Of a stretch of DNA of 64,000 nucleotides, positions 1 through 12,375 are shown one piece after another (position 1 is the first letter of the stretch; each line of letters begins with the position of its first letter). Under the pieces are notes generated by a model. That model did no database searches. It was not told the origin of the DNA and saw nothing but the letters and a program-made list of their open reading frames with translations. A program made the position numbers and the translations under genes. This DNA is from Dallia pectoralis. Its lineage: Eukaryota > Chordata > Actinopteri > Esociformes > Umbridae. The DNA is taken from the NCBI GenBank assembly GCA_029465975.1, contig CM055757.1:2922051-2986050 (forward strand), read 5' to 3'.

Positions 1-1510
1 CCAGATATAGTGTATGTTATCAGTTCAACCAGATACACTATATCTTATCAGTTCAACCAGATATAGTGTATGTTGTCAGTTCAACCAGATATAGTGTATG
101 TTATCTGGTCAACCAGATATAGTGTATTTTGTCAGTTCAACCAGATATACTGTATGTTATCTGGTCAACCAGATATAGTGTATGTTGTCAGTTCAACCAG
201 ATATAGTGTATGTTGTCAGTTCAACCAGATATAGTGTATCTTATCAGTTCAACCAGATATAGTGTATGTTGTCAGTTCAACCAGATATAGTGTATGTTAT
301 CTGGTCAACCAGATATAGTGTATTTTGTCAGTTCAACCAGATATAGTGTATGTTATCTGGTCAACCAGATATAGTGTATGTTGTCAGTTCAACCAGATAT
401 AGTGTATGTTATCTGGTCAACCAGATATAGTGTATGTTATCAGTTCAACCAGATACACTATATCTTATCAGTTCAACCAGATATAGTGTATGTTGTCAGT
501 TCAACCAGATATAGTGTATGTTGTCAGTTCAACCAGATATAGTGTATGTTATCTGGTCAACCAGATATAGTGTATGTTGTCAGTTCAACCAGATATAGTG
601 TATGATATCTGGTCAACCAGATATAGTGTATGTTGTCAGTTCCACCAGATATAGTGTATGTTGTCAGTTCAACCAGATATAGTGTATGTTATCTGGTCAA
701 CCAGATATAGTGTATGTTGTCAGTTCATCCAGATATAGTGTATGTTGTCAGTTCAACCAGATATAGTGTATGTTGTCAGTTCAACCAGATATAGTGTATG
801 TTGTCTGGTCAACCAGATATAGTGTATGTTGTCAGTTCAACCAGATATAGTGTATGTTATCTGGTCAACCAGATATAGTGTATGTTATCAGTTCAACCAG
901 ATACACTATATCTTATCAGTTCAACCAGATATAGTGTATGTTGTCAGTTCAACCAGATATAGTGTATGTTGTCAGTTCAACCAGATATAGTGTATGTTAT
1001 CTGGTCAACCAGATATAGTGTATGTTGTCAGTTCAACCAGATATAGTGTATGTTATCTGGTCAACCAGATATAGTGTATGTCGTCAGTTCATCCAGATAT
1101 AGTGTATGTTGTCAGTTCAACCAGATATAGTGTATGTTGTCAGTTCAACCAGATATAGTGTATGTTATCTGGTCAACCAGATATAGTGTATGTTGTCTGG
1201 TCAACCAGATATAGTGTATGTTGTCTGGTCAACCAGATATAGTGTATGTTATCAGTTCAACCAGATACACTATATCTTATCAGTTCAACCAGATATAGTG
1301 TATGTTGTCAGTTCATCCAGATATAGTGTATGTTGTCTGGTCAACCAGATATAGTGTATGTTGTCAGTTCAACCAGATATAGTGTATGTTGTCAGTTCAA
1401 CCAGATATAGTGTATGTTGTCAGTTCAACCAGATACACTATATCTTATCAGTTCAACCAGATATAGTGTATGTTGTCAGTTCAACCAGATATAGTGTATG
1501 TTATCTGGTT
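1..1510. repeat. 28-bp minisatellite with inverted-core variant units (cut by window edge)
   Basis: About 54 units of 28 bp, each starting ccagatatagtgtatgtt and ending either cagttcaa or ctggtcaa. The array begins before the window. Some units instead read ccagatacactatatctt. These occur at about 29, 449, 897, 1261 and 1429, giving higher-order spacings of 15, 16, 13 and 6 units. The open frames across the right edge have no coding meaning. Confidence 0.96.
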
Positions 1511-1589
1511 AACTTCTCTGTTTGCAGGAGTCAAGTTGAAATGGTTGCTGCTCATATCTTCCCAGTGTGTTTATTCAGCCGTGAGAAAG

Positions 1590-1680
1590 CTATGGGAGAG
1601 AGAGAGAGATGAGAGAAAGAGAGAGAGGAGAGAGAGACAGAGGGATGAGAGAGACAGAGGGATGAGAGAAAGACAGTGAT
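1590..1680. repeat. GA-rich low-complexity tract
   Basis: Purine-rich gagagaga-type sequence with ggatgaga units, immediately right of the 28-bp minisatellite. Simple repeat only. Confidence 0.8.
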
Positions 1681-2835
1681 GTAAATGTTTATTCTAATAG
1701 TCCCACTCAAACTCACTGTTCATCTTTTCTCTTCCGCTCCTTTTCCTTAAACAAACGCCCCTCAAATGTTTTCAGCTAAACTGAGTCATCGCTAATAGAC
1801 CTCACTGACCATTGATCTGATGCCCGCAGAAGAGATGTTAAGTTACCTAAATTATTACTACAGAGAGGAACTTTCTGAATGTTAATGAGCAATGTTTTGG
1901 GTCTGACCTGGATTGTGTGACTGGGTTTCTGTATAATTAATCTCTGACTCAGATCAGGGCTTCTGTTGGTAGCCTTTTTTTTCTTCAATAGATTTGTTAC
2001 AGATAAAGCTGCTCTATTTGTACGATGTTCCAGGTAAAGGACAGATCTGATCCTTGTTTCTGCATATTAATTGTCTGACAGATTAAGGGAAATACATGCT
2101 GTCAAGGCCACGGTCAGATCGGACGATTGAAGAAATTGGTGGATTTTGGCATTTCATATTGGAGATATTGGTCATAAGGATTAACTGGTGCCAATCAGAT
2201 GCAGGGGAAGGAAAGATTTTTGTGTTGGACAAAGCTGAGGAAAGTAGAAAAAGGCTGACTTTAAAAATGGTATGTTTTCAGGCCTAATAGTAATTAGTGT
2301 ATTTCCAGAACTGCTGTGGTTTTTCATAGTTATTTTCTGAACTATTCATTTGGAAGTAATCTTTGAATTTCTAATTATAGTTTTTCTGGTATCCCTTAAC
2401 TTTCTATAGGACTCAATGAATTATTTGGCATTGAATTACCCCAGTGGAGCAGAACCAAATGCCAAGACATTGTACGTCAAATGTTGTGTATAATTGCTGC
2501 TCCAATAGTGTTAAACTAATATGTGGCTATTTCTGTCTGAAAATATGATCTATTACTTGAATGGGAAACACATGCCTGTTTGGCTGCACATTTTGAGAAT
2601 ATAAATCTAAGCCAAATATTAGAAAATCTGTTAGAGAAAGCTAACATGCCCTGCGGCTAGACTGAGCTAGAAAACTGTTGAAACAACTGCCAGCTCAACT
2701 TAAGTTTACATTTTAAGATGGTAGTTAGGCGGAAAAGAAACCAAAGATTTAGTGAACCTGCAGACTCCTGTTTTGGAGACTTTTTAACTAGCAAGATATA
2801 AAATATTTTTGTAATATTTGGGAACACTTAGAAAT
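1681..2835. other. Unique-looking non-coding DNA
   Basis: AT-rich sequence with only short open frames and no recognised domain, repeat or element. Probably intron. Confidence 0.5.
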
Positions 2836-4867
2836 GGGCTGTAGGCTGTGGAGTGTGGGATGTAGCGTGTGGGCTGTAGGCTGTGGAGTGTGGGATGTAG
2901 GGTGTGGGGTATGGGCTGTAGGGTGTGGAGTGTGGGCTGTAGGGTGTGGAGTGTGGGATGTAGCGTGTGGGCTGTAGGCTGTGGAGTGTGGGATGTAGGG
3001 TGTGGAGTGTGGGCTGTAGGGTGTGGAGTGTGGGATGTAGCGTGTGGGCTGTAGGCTGTGGAGTGTGGGATGTAGGGTGTGGAGTGTGGGCTGTAGGGTG
3101 TGGAGTGTGGGATGTAGCGTGTGGGCTGTAGGGTGTGGAGTGTGGGATGTAGCGTGTGGGCTGTAGGCTGTGGAGTGTGGGATGTAGGGTGTGGAGTGTG
3201 GGATGTAGGGTGTGGAGTGTGGGATGTAGGGTGTGGAGTGTGGGATGTAGGGTGTGGAGTGTGGGATGTAGCGTGTGGGGTATGGGCTGTAGGGTGTGGA
3301 GTGTGGGCTGTAGGGTGTGGAGTGTGGGATGTAGCGTGTGGGCTGTAGGCTGTGGAGTGTGGGATGTAGGGTGTGGAGTGTGGGATGTAGGGTGTGGAGT
3401 GTGGGATGTAGGGTGTGGAGTGTGGGATGTAGCGTGTGGGCTGTAGGCTGTGGAGTGTGGGATGTAGGGTGTGGGGTATGGGCTGTAGGGTGTGGAGTGT
3501 GGGCTGTAGGGTGTGGAGTGTGGGATGTAGCGTGTGGGCTGTAGGCTGTGGAGTGTGGGATGTAGGGTGTGGAGTGTGGGATGTAGCGTGTGGGCTGTAG
3601 GCTGTGGAGTGTGGGATGTGGAGTGTGGGATGTAGGGTGTGGAGTGTGGGATGTAGGGTGTGGAGTGTGGGCTGTAGGCTGTGGGCTGTAGGCTGTGGAG
3701 TGTGGGATGTAGGGTGTGGAGTGTGGGCTGTAGGGTGTGGGCTGTAGGCTGTGGAGTGTGGGATGTAGGGTGTGGAGTGTGGGATGTAGGGTGTGGAGTG
3801 TGGGATGTAGGGTGTGGAGTGTGGGATGTAGCGTGTGGGCTGTAGGCTGTGGAGTGTGGGATGTAGGGTGTGGGGTATGGGCTGTAGGGTGTGGAGTGTG
3901 GGCTGTAGGGTGTGGAGTGTGGGATGTAGCGTGTGGGCTGTAGGCTGTGGAGTGTGGGATGTAGGGTGTGGAGTGTGGGATGTAGGGTGTGGAGTGTGGG
4001 ATGTAGGGTGTGGGCTGGAGGGCGTGGATTGTGGGCTGTAGGGTGTGGGGTATGGGCTTTAGGATGTGGGCTGTAACGTGTGGAGTGTGGGCTGTAGCGT
4101 GTGGGGTATGGGCTGTAGGGTGTGGGGTATGGGCTGTAGGCTGTGGGGTATGGGCTGTAGGGTGTGGAGTGTGGGCTGTAGGGTGTGGGGTATGGGCTGT
4201 AGGATGTGGGCTGTAACGTGTGGAGTGTGGGCTGTAGCGTGTGGGGTATGGGCTGTAGGATGTGGGCTGTAACGTGTGGAGTGTGGGCTGTAGGGTGTGG
4301 GGTATGGGCTGTAGGCTGTGGGGTATGGGCTGTAGGGTGTGGAGTGTGGGCTGTAGGGTGTGGGGTATGGGCTGTAGGGTGCGGAGTGTGGGCTGTAGGG
4401 TGTGGAGTGTGGGCTGTAGGGTGTGGGGTATGGGCGTGGAGTGTGTGCTGTAGGGTTTGGGGTATGGGCTGTAGGGTGTGGGGTATGGACTGTAGGCTGT
4501 GGGGTATGGGCTGTAGGGTGTGGGGTATGGGCTGTAGGGTGTGGGGTATGGGCTGTAGGCTGTGGGGTATGGGCTGTAGGGTGTGGAGTGTGGGCTGTAG
4601 GGTGTGGGGTATGGGCTGTAGGGTGTGGAGTGTGGGATGTAGGGTGTGGAGTGTGGGCTGTAGGCTGTGGAGTGTGGGCTGTAGGGTGTGGAGTGTGGGC
4701 TGTAGGGTGTGGGGTATGGGCTGTAGGGTGTGGGGTATGGGCTGTAGGGTGCGGAGTGTGGGCTGTAGGGTATGGGCTGTAGGGTGTCGAGTGTGGGCTG
4801 TAGGCTGTGGGGTATGGGCTCTAGGCTGTGGGGTATGGGCTGTGGGGTGTGGGGGCTGTGGGGTATG
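2836..4867. repeat. Heptamer-based G/T-rich minisatellite (7/14/21-bp units)
   Basis: About 2.03 kb built from heptamers such as gggctgt, agggtgt and ggagtgt, mostly arranged as 21-bp triplets with some 14-bp steps. The plus strand is G/T-rich with very little C, and GGG runs recur throughout. Because 21 bp is seven codons, long open frames occur on both strands, including a 703-residue frame on the minus strand of Pro/Thr/His/Ser/Tyr repeats. I regard these as spurious: there is no start context, no domain, and every frame is open. Confidence 0.95.
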
Positions 4868-6120
4868 AACCTAAAACTCGCCAACATGGAACTGAACACT
4901 CACCTACATCGAACATGACATTAAATTAATGACAAGAAAATGCCTATATCCATAGCGAACTAAAATAGCCTATCTAATCACCAAAACTAATAACAGCTGT
5001 GCCCAATAAAAACAAACTCACCGGAAATAATGCGTGCACCCCACTGAAACACCCGGGGTGTGAACTAAAGGTTCCCACTAGTGACATGGCATAAAAAAAA
5101 TCAAGCGACTTTCTATATATTTTTTAGGAGAAAGAAGTTTCCTGCTGCAGGTTGCCTAGCAACAATGTCTACTCTATATTCAAATTAACCTAATGCATAA
5201 ACATTAGCCACTCCCCCAGAACTTTCCCACCGCAGGTAGAGTAGCCATTTACACAGCCTGGTACACACTGTGTAGGGTACACACATCATGCCAATTCACT
5301 CTCTGTACGTTACGCCTCATCTATTTCCATGGAGACCGTTCGGAAGTGGAACCACGAGCCTCTGTTGAAACATTAGAATTCTCCGTTGGAAATTGAGCCG
5401 CATGCGTTGACATGTGTCAAATGTGTGTGGTGTTTGCGCAGCTTGAGTCCGTTTACATAACCGGAGCTTAGAAGCCAACCTTCTTAGCTGGTTTGCTTGA
5501 CTTGAAACCTAACGAAACATGTTTTGTTGTGTTCAAAAACAATATATTTAAATGCAAATATCCGGATTTTCTCCCATACAGAGGGCACTCTCTGACGAGG
5601 GATTTTCCTTATTCGCCACTGACCGTCTAACCAGCAGTGGAACGTTTTGAATAATTAGCTGATGATTGTCATTGTTTACTTGTCATTATTGAAGTTCAAA
5701 AAAATCATTGGTCGGAATATAATTTTCACTATCAAAAATGAAGTCGAATAGTTACTAGTAATAAAATAAGTCCTAGTTGCTTTTGATGACTTACTAGGGA
5801 CTAAGTTGAAGCAAATTAATGTATTTTTTCACCAGCCACGCCCCTATGATGACCACCTGTGGCTTTAGGGGAGTGGCCTAGGACTTGATATTGCATCCAC
5901 ATGGGAGCTGTCTCTCTGCCTGCTCCACAAATGTCACCCTGTTTACTATACGGGGCACAGTCTTTACCTAGTAGTAATTAAAAGTAGTGCGCTCTATAGG
6001 GAATAGCGTGCAATTCTAGATACATACAAGGTGCTGGAAAACCAGGTCAGCACCCAAAACTCACTGTGTAGACTGACAGAATGACAGAACGACAGAATGA
6101 CATAAGCTAAAAATAAAGAT
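4868..6120. other. Non-coding DNA with a fragment of a dispersed GTGCACTA-type repeat
   Basis: No gene is seen. Around 5940-6010 a stretch containing agtagtgcgctctataggga resembles the dispersed repeat whose pieces recur at 47.18 and 63.49 kb, and inside the 35-bp and 37-bp arrays. The rest looks unique. Confidence 0.5.
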
Positions 6121-6145
6121 GTCACAGATGGGGGAATGAGATAAT

Positions 6146-6232
6146 GGAGAGGAAGGGCTGAGATAGAGGAGAGGAAGGGCTGAGATAGAGGAGAGGAAGG
6201 GCTGAGATAGAGGAGAGGAAGGGCTGAGATAG
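6146..6232. repeat. 22-bp short tandem repeat, about 4 copies
   Basis: Units of 22 bp around ggaagggctgagatagagga repeated about four times, purine-rich. Confidence 0.9.
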
Positions 6233-6379
6233 AGAAGAATATACTCAGAAGAATAAACTGATAGAATAAAGTGAACGTTAGAGGCAGTGACCAGGGTTTA
6301 CAACGCAGACTAGGTCTGTGAAGAAAGGAGAAAAAGAGATGAGGAGAAAAGGAGAAGAAACTGAAACAAAGAATGAGGA

Positions 6380-6600
6380 AGAGGTGCTCAGATCAGAGGG
6401 GAAGGAGAGATGGAGGGGAGGGGGGGGGCGAGATGGAGGGGAGGTGGAAGAGAGATGGAGGGGAGGGGGAAGAAAGAGATGGGGGGAAAGAGAGAGATGG
6501 AGGGGAGGGGGAAGAGAGATGGAGGGGGGGGGAAGAGAGAGATGGAGGGGAGGGGGAAGAGAGATGGAGGGGAGGGGGAAGAGAGATGGGGGGAAGGAGA
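6380..6600. repeat. Polypurine GGA tract followed by polypyrimidine tract
   Basis: Purine-only or nearly purine-only sequence made of agatggaggggaggggga-like units. It is followed at 6615-6675 by a nearly pure pyrimidine tract (ctccccctctcctcctccc). Open frames here on both strands encode only Gly/Arg/Glu or Ser/Pro runs and are rejected as genes. Confidence 0.88.
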
Positions 6601-6779
6601 CAGCAGCCCACTATTCTGCCCCTTTTCCCTTCTCCCCCTCTCCTCCTCCCACTCCATCTCTCCCTCCCTCCCTCTGGGCATGGTCACAGCGTTCATCACA
6701 CAACACTGGAGGAGAGAGGGATCAGGAGAGGGGAAGACCCGGGGAAGTCTCCAACTGGATTACATGGTCACGCATGGAA

Positions 6780-7110
6780 GAAAATGAAGAGAGGAGGAGA
6801 AAGACGATGAGGGGAAGAGAGGAGCAGAGGGAAGATGAGGGGAGATGAGGGGAGAGAGAGTGATTGACAGGAGGAGATAGTGCTAAAGATGGTTCAATCT
6901 GCAAACAGATAATGTGAGTCCTCATTGGTTTGAAGGGTGGCAATTTTTATCGAGGGATGAGGGAGCAGGGAATCGATCTCTCCCAAACTCCCCTCCGTCT
7001 CCTCTCTTCTCTACTCCCTCTGTGGCAGGAAAAAAGCAGCTTGATGCCTCGAAACAGCACCTTTCTCTCATTGTCACTCCGTCTATCTCTGTCTGTCTCT
7101 CTTTCCCCTC
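6780..7110. other. Purine-rich then mixed sequence before a pyrimidine array
   Basis: GA-rich to about 6870, then ordinary non-coding DNA. No gene supported. Confidence 0.5.
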
Positions 7111-7129
7111 TCATCTCAACCTCCTTATA

Positions 7130-7905
7130 TCCTCCACTCTCCACATCCCTTCCTTCCTATCCTCCACATTCTTAACTTCCTATCCTCATCATGAACTTCC
7201 TATCCTCCTCATCATGAACTTCCTATCCTCATCATTAACTTCCTATCCTCCTCATCCTTAACTTCCTATCCTCCACATCCCTTCCTTCCTATCCTCATCA
7301 TTAACTTCCTATCCTCCTCATCCTTAACTTCCTATCCTCCACATCCCTTCCTTCCTATCCTCCTCATCATTAACTTCCTATCCTCCACATCCCTTCCTTC
7401 CTATCCTCCTCATCCTTAACTTCCTATCCTCCACATCCCTTCCTTCCTATCCTCATCATTAACTTCCTATCCTCCTCATCCCTTCCTTGCTATCCTCCTC
7501 ATCATTAACTTCCTATCCTCCACATCATTAACTTCCTATCCTCCACATCCCTTCCTTCCTATCCTCCTCATCCTTAACTTCCTATCCTCCTCATCCTTAA
7601 CTTCCTATCCTCCACATCCCTTCCTTCCTATCCTCATCATTAACTTCCTATCCTCCACATCCCTTCCTTCCTATCCTCCTCATCCTTAACTTCCTATCCT
7701 CCTCATCCTTAACTTCCTATCCTCCACATCCCTTCCTTCCTAACCTCCTCATCCTTAACTTCCTATCCTCCTCATCCTTAACTTCCTATCCTCCACATCC
7801 CTTCCTTCCTAACCTCCTCATCCTTAACTTCCTATCCTCGACATCCCTTCTTTCCTAACCTCCTCATCCTTAACTTCCTATCCTCCACATCCCTTCCTTC
7901 CTATC
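7130..7905. repeat. 20/23-bp pyrimidine-rich minisatellite
   Basis: About 34 units, each beginning ttcctatcct and ending either cctcatccttaac, ccacatcccttcc or catcattaac. The plus strand is almost free of G. Unit length is mainly 23 bp with 20-bp variants. Confidence 0.93.
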
Positions 7906-8206
7906 TTCCTCATATTTATCTCTCCACCCTGCTGCTTCTACATGGCTGAGTAGTTTAGTTTCCCGGCGGACCAGACAGCCTTTTAGTCGTTGTCTCCTTC
8001 ACTGTCTCTTCTGTATTTTTCTCTCCTTTTACTGAAGGGGGTTTATTGACAAGGGAATCCGTTGTTCGTATTGCCAAAACAAGTAGAGAAGAGCAATATT
8101 GAGGAATAAATTGCCATTTGTGACGTCCTATTGTTAGCTGTAAACATTTTTCAAAACAATGTAAAATAGTTGTAGGATGCATATGAGAAAAAAGAATACA
8201 AAGTTT

Positions 8207-8768
8207 CGCACTTTTAGCATGCCTGCTATGGCGTTAGCCACCACAGTGCAGAAGTTTTAGCATGTCTGCTATGGTGTTAGCGTACCACAGTGCAGAAGTT
8301 TTAGCATGTCTGCTATGGTGTTAGCGTACCACAGTGCAGCACATTAGCATGTCTGCTATGGCGTTAGCGTACCACAGTGCGGCACTTTTAGCATGTCTGC
8401 TATGGTGTTAGCGTACCACAGTGCAGCACATTAGCATGTCTGCTATGGCGTTAGCGTACCACAGTGCGGCACTTTTAGCATGTCTGCTATGGCGTTAGCA
8501 TACTACAGTGCAGCACTTTTAGCATGTCTGCTATGGCGTTAGCGTACCACAGTGCGGCACTTTTAGCATGTCTGCTATGGCGTTAGCGTACCACAGTGCG
8601 GCACTTTCAGCATGTCTGCTATGGCGTTAGCATACTACAGTGCAGCACTTTTAGCATGTCTGCTATGGCGTTAGCATACCACAGTGCGGCACTTTCAGCA
8701 TGTCTGCTATGGCGTTAGCATACCACAGTGCGGCACTTTTAGCATGTCTGCTATGGCGTTAGCGTACA
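8207..8768. repeat. 44-bp minisatellite
   Basis: About 12-13 units of roughly 44 bp containing ttttagcatgtctgctatgg and cgttagcgtaccacagtgcg. Each unit contains two related ttagc motifs, suggesting it grew from an internal duplication. Confidence 0.93.
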
Positions 8769-8996
8769 GTGTGTTAATGCTGTCCCAGCCTCTTTGTTTT
8801 GTTACTGATTTTTTCCAGTGTGTGAAATTGTTCTCTTCATTATTCCATTTGCTGGGGTTTAGTATTGTTCTGCTGGGTCTTTGTTTGGGTTTGTGAATAA
8901 AGCACCAAGACCAGCTGGTATAGGAGGCTGTTATGGAAGGTTTAAGAATTGACCTTCCGTGGGTTGTGGAATTCCAGAATTTTGATAAGTTGTGTG

Positions 8997-9354
8997 TGCG
9001 CTGATGAGCCAAAACATTAAGGCTACTCACAGGTAAAGCGAATTACATTGTGTACCAACGGACGGCGGTCCGAGGAGGGACAAACCACAAACTGGTGACA
9101 GGGAGTCCGGCGCCAAAGGCTCAGCAATGTGTGAGAGCAACACAGGCTATTCCGTCTGGTCTGAATCGATAGAAGGTGCAGGATTATGTGCCCGGCCACA
9201 CTTCTAGAATGGTTTGAGGAACATGATGAAGAGTTCAAGGTGTTTCCCAAATTCCCCGGATCTCAATCCGATTGAGCATATATGTGGGATGAGCTGGACC
9301 AACCAGTCCGATCTATGACACCATGTGGTCATAACGTTTTGGCTCACCAGTGTA
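8997..9354. mobile_element. Deletion derivative of a Tc1/mariner element
   Basis: The left end reads ctgatgagccaaaacattaa and the right end, in reverse complement, tacactggtgagccaaaacg, so the two are imperfect terminal inverted repeats. Inside near 9256-9290, the plus strand encodes SPDLNPIEHI, the motif around the third catalytic residue of Tc1 transposases, without an open frame. At about 358 bp this is a non-autonomous, decayed copy. Confidence 0.8.
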
Positions 9355-10073
9355 TAATCATTCTTCTACTCGACATTCGTTATAAAGGGCTTTGACACTC
9401 AGTACTGGACATGAAGGCCAGTTCCTCTTCTTTTTTCCCAATGGCAACCACCTAATTGAGTAGTGATTTAGACCTGGGACATCTAGGGGACATAAGCGCT
9501 GACAGGCTTTTTACAACTGTCTGACTGTGTGCGGACCGAGTTTATTCAGCCAGGACTTGGAAACCAGGGAACCTGAATTTCTGCCGGGTTTTTGATGGTC
9601 TCATCACTTTTTAAGGGGGAGCGCCCTTCCTGTTTGCGTTAATCCACGTTCAGTTCCTCTGGTCCGTACCTCTGGTCTCACTCTCTCTGATTACTTCCAT
9701 TGATTTCTCTATTTCTTGCTGGCGTTGGTGGCTGAAGTTTGAAAGGGAACCATGGATTTCTGTGTCCCATCTGTAGTAACTTCCTGCTCAGCGTATTTAA
9801 CAAATATGTTCACTACGATGTTATCAACGCAGGTACAGGCACTTAAATCAAATCGCATCAGACAGAAGCTAACAGATAAAGGCAAATACAGAGCGGGAAA
9901 ATATGTCCAGAAACACATTTGGCACTTTCACACAGTAACAGAAACTGGGACGGGTTCATGTGTGACAGAATTCGGACAGATATCTTAAACAACCACGGGA
10001 TTATTGTAAAAGGATTTTAGTTTTTCGTTTTATGAACAGACCAAATGGTGGAGTCGAGGCATTACTGAACTGA
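9355..10073. other. Non-coding DNA
   Basis: Only short frames without recognisable similarity. Nothing else seen. Confidence 0.5.
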
Positions 10074-11422
10074 AAATATACTACTGCCAGGAGAAAATAT
10101 ACTGCTGCCAGGAGAAAATATACTATTGCTAGAAGAAAATATACTGCTGCCAGAAGAAAATATACTGCTGCCAGAAGAAAATATACTGCTGCCAGGAGAA
10201 AATATACTGCTGCCAGGAGAAAATATACTGCTGCCAGGAGAAAATATACTACTGCCAGAAGAAAATATACTGCTGCCAGGAGAAAATATACTGCTGCCAG
10301 GAGAAAATATACTACTGCAAGAAGAAAATATACAACTGAAAGAAGAAAATATAATGCTGCCGGAAGAAAATATACTGCTGCCAGGAGAAAATATACTGCT
10401 GCCAGGAGAAAATATACTACTGCCAGAAGAAAATATACTGCTGCCAGGAGAAAATATACTGCTGCCAGGAGAAAATATACTACTGCCAGAAGAAAATATA
10501 CTGCTGCCAGGAGAAAATATACTACTGCAAGAAGAAAATATACTACTGCAAGAAGAAAATATAATGCTGCCAGAAGAAAATATACTGCTGCCAGGAGAAA
10601 ATATACTGCTGCCAGGAGAAAATATACTGCTGCCAGGAGAAAATATACTACTGCCAGAAGCAAATATACTGCTGCCAGGAGAAAATATACTGCTGCCAGG
10701 AGAAAATATACTACTGCCAGAAGAAAATATACTGCTGCCAGGAGAAAATATACTACTGCAAGAAGAAAATATAATGCTGCCAGAAGAAAATATACTGCTG
10801 CCAGGGAGAAAATATACTGCTGCCAGGGAAAAATATACTGCTGCCAGGAGAAAATATACTGCTGCCAGGAGAAAATATACTGCTGCCAGGAGAAAATATA
10901 CTGCTGCCAGGAGAAAATATACTGCTGCCAGGAGAAAATATACTGCTGCCAGGAGAAAATATACTGCTGCCAGGAGAAAATATACTGCTGCCAGGAGAAA
11001 ATATACTGCTGCCAGGAGAAAATATACTGCTGCCAGGAGAAAATATACTGCTGCCAGGAGAAAATATACTGCTGCCAGAAGAAAATATACTGCTTGCCAG
11101 AAGAAAATATACTGCTGCCAGGAGAAAATATACTGCTGCCAGGAGAAAATATACTGCTGCCAGGAGAAAATATACTGCTGCCAGGAGAAAATATACTGCT
11201 GCTAGAAGAAAATATACTGCTGCCAGAAGAAAATATACTGCTGCCAGGAGAAAATATACTGCTGCCAGGAGAAAATATACTGCTGCCAGAAGATAATATA
11301 CTGCTGCCAGGAGAAAATATACTGCTGCCAGGAGAAAATATACTACTGCCAGGAGAAAATATACTGCTGTCAGGAGAAAATATACTACTGCCAGAAGAAA
11401 ATATACTGCTGCCAGGAGAAAA
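10074..11422. repeat. 21-bp minisatellite (aaaatatactgctgccagga type)
   Basis: About 64 units of 21 bp. The main variants are ctgccaggag, ctgccagaag and ctgcaagaag, and a few are ataatgctgcc. The left half mixes variants while about 10800-11060 is nearly homogeneous, so turnover is uneven. One-base length changes near 10804, 10828 and 11094 shift the reading frame. The long ENILLPG and VYFLLA frames on the two strands are by-products of a unit of exactly seven codons. Confidence 0.96.
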
Positions 11423-12177
11423 CGCTGACCGTTATTTTGCACAGCCCAGCTTCTTTTTAATCGTCTTGTCTCCCCTCTTTTCTCTAAAGAAAAACAGACG
11501 GGCAAATAATAAATGAATATTAAACATTTTAGAATGCTGACCAAATTGTAAAACAGATCACTAATTGAGATACCAGCCGCTTTTTTTTCTTCAAACCGCA
11601 TGTGTTTTTTTCTGAAACATCACAGAGGATTAATGAGATTAGATTTGGAAAAATGCTACAGTTCATTTATTGGTCAACAACTTATGCGCAGGTCAGCATT
11701 TGAAATTCGTTATTGTTACTGATATGTGGGAATGCTTTGTTTTAGTTCAGTTTACACAATTCATGCTTAGTATATTAAAACCTGATCCTGTACCTTTTCT
11801 TGCAAACAAAACATGATTGTGGCATTTTCCTCGATGAAGACACACTGCGGAAGTCCACAGTCGACCAGGGTGTGGCAACCTCAGTTCATGTACATGTTGT
11901 AAAGAATTATGCTAGTTTGGCAGATTACTGAATTTAGCAAGAAGTATACTTTTTTGTTTCAGCTGGCAATGATTTTGGATAATGCTAAAAATTACAATTT
12001 CCATCTGGGACTGAGGAAAAAAATGGCATGTTGGGTAAAATCACTCCATGGACTTTTATGAACAACTGAAGTTAATCAGAATTTTACCCAAATATGAGTG
12101 AGAGATCACTGTGATGGTGTTGTTTGCTTTGTTGTTGTTGGAAATGTATTGTGTAATATAGTGTAGTAGACCACAAC
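11423..12177. other. Non-coding DNA
   Basis: AT-rich stretch with no recognised gene or element. Confidence 0.5.
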
Positions 12178-12375
12178 CCGTACACACACACCACAACCCA
12201 CACACACATGTACACACACACATCACAACCCACACACACATGTACACACACACACACACACACCACAACCCACACACACATGTACACACACACATCACAA
12301 CCCACACACACATGTACACACACACACACACCACACCCACACACACATGTACACACACACACACACACACACACA
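12178..12375. repeat. CA-rich compound repeat
   Basis: Units with cacaacccacacacacatgt and variable (CA)n runs, about five copies. Cys/Val-rich frames here are spurious. Confidence 0.92.

Noticed and set aside
1500..1535. Acceptor-like tctctgtttgcag with a following frame
   Set aside because: The following sequence quickly becomes GA-rich simple repeat, with no NCX or other similarity.
2788..4899. A 703-residue minus-strand open frame of Pro/Thr/His/Ser/Tyr repeats, resembling a mucin-like or structural protein
   Set aside because: It is the translation of a heptamer array whose 21-bp unit has no stop codon. Frames on the other strand are open too, there is no signal peptide or flanking domain, and the array edges coincide with the frame ends.
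10001..11601. Long frames with ENILLPG or VYFLLA repeats (220, 359 and 282 residues)
   Set aside because: Product of the 21-bp minisatellite read in several frames on both strands. Small indels in the array shift the frame without selection against it.
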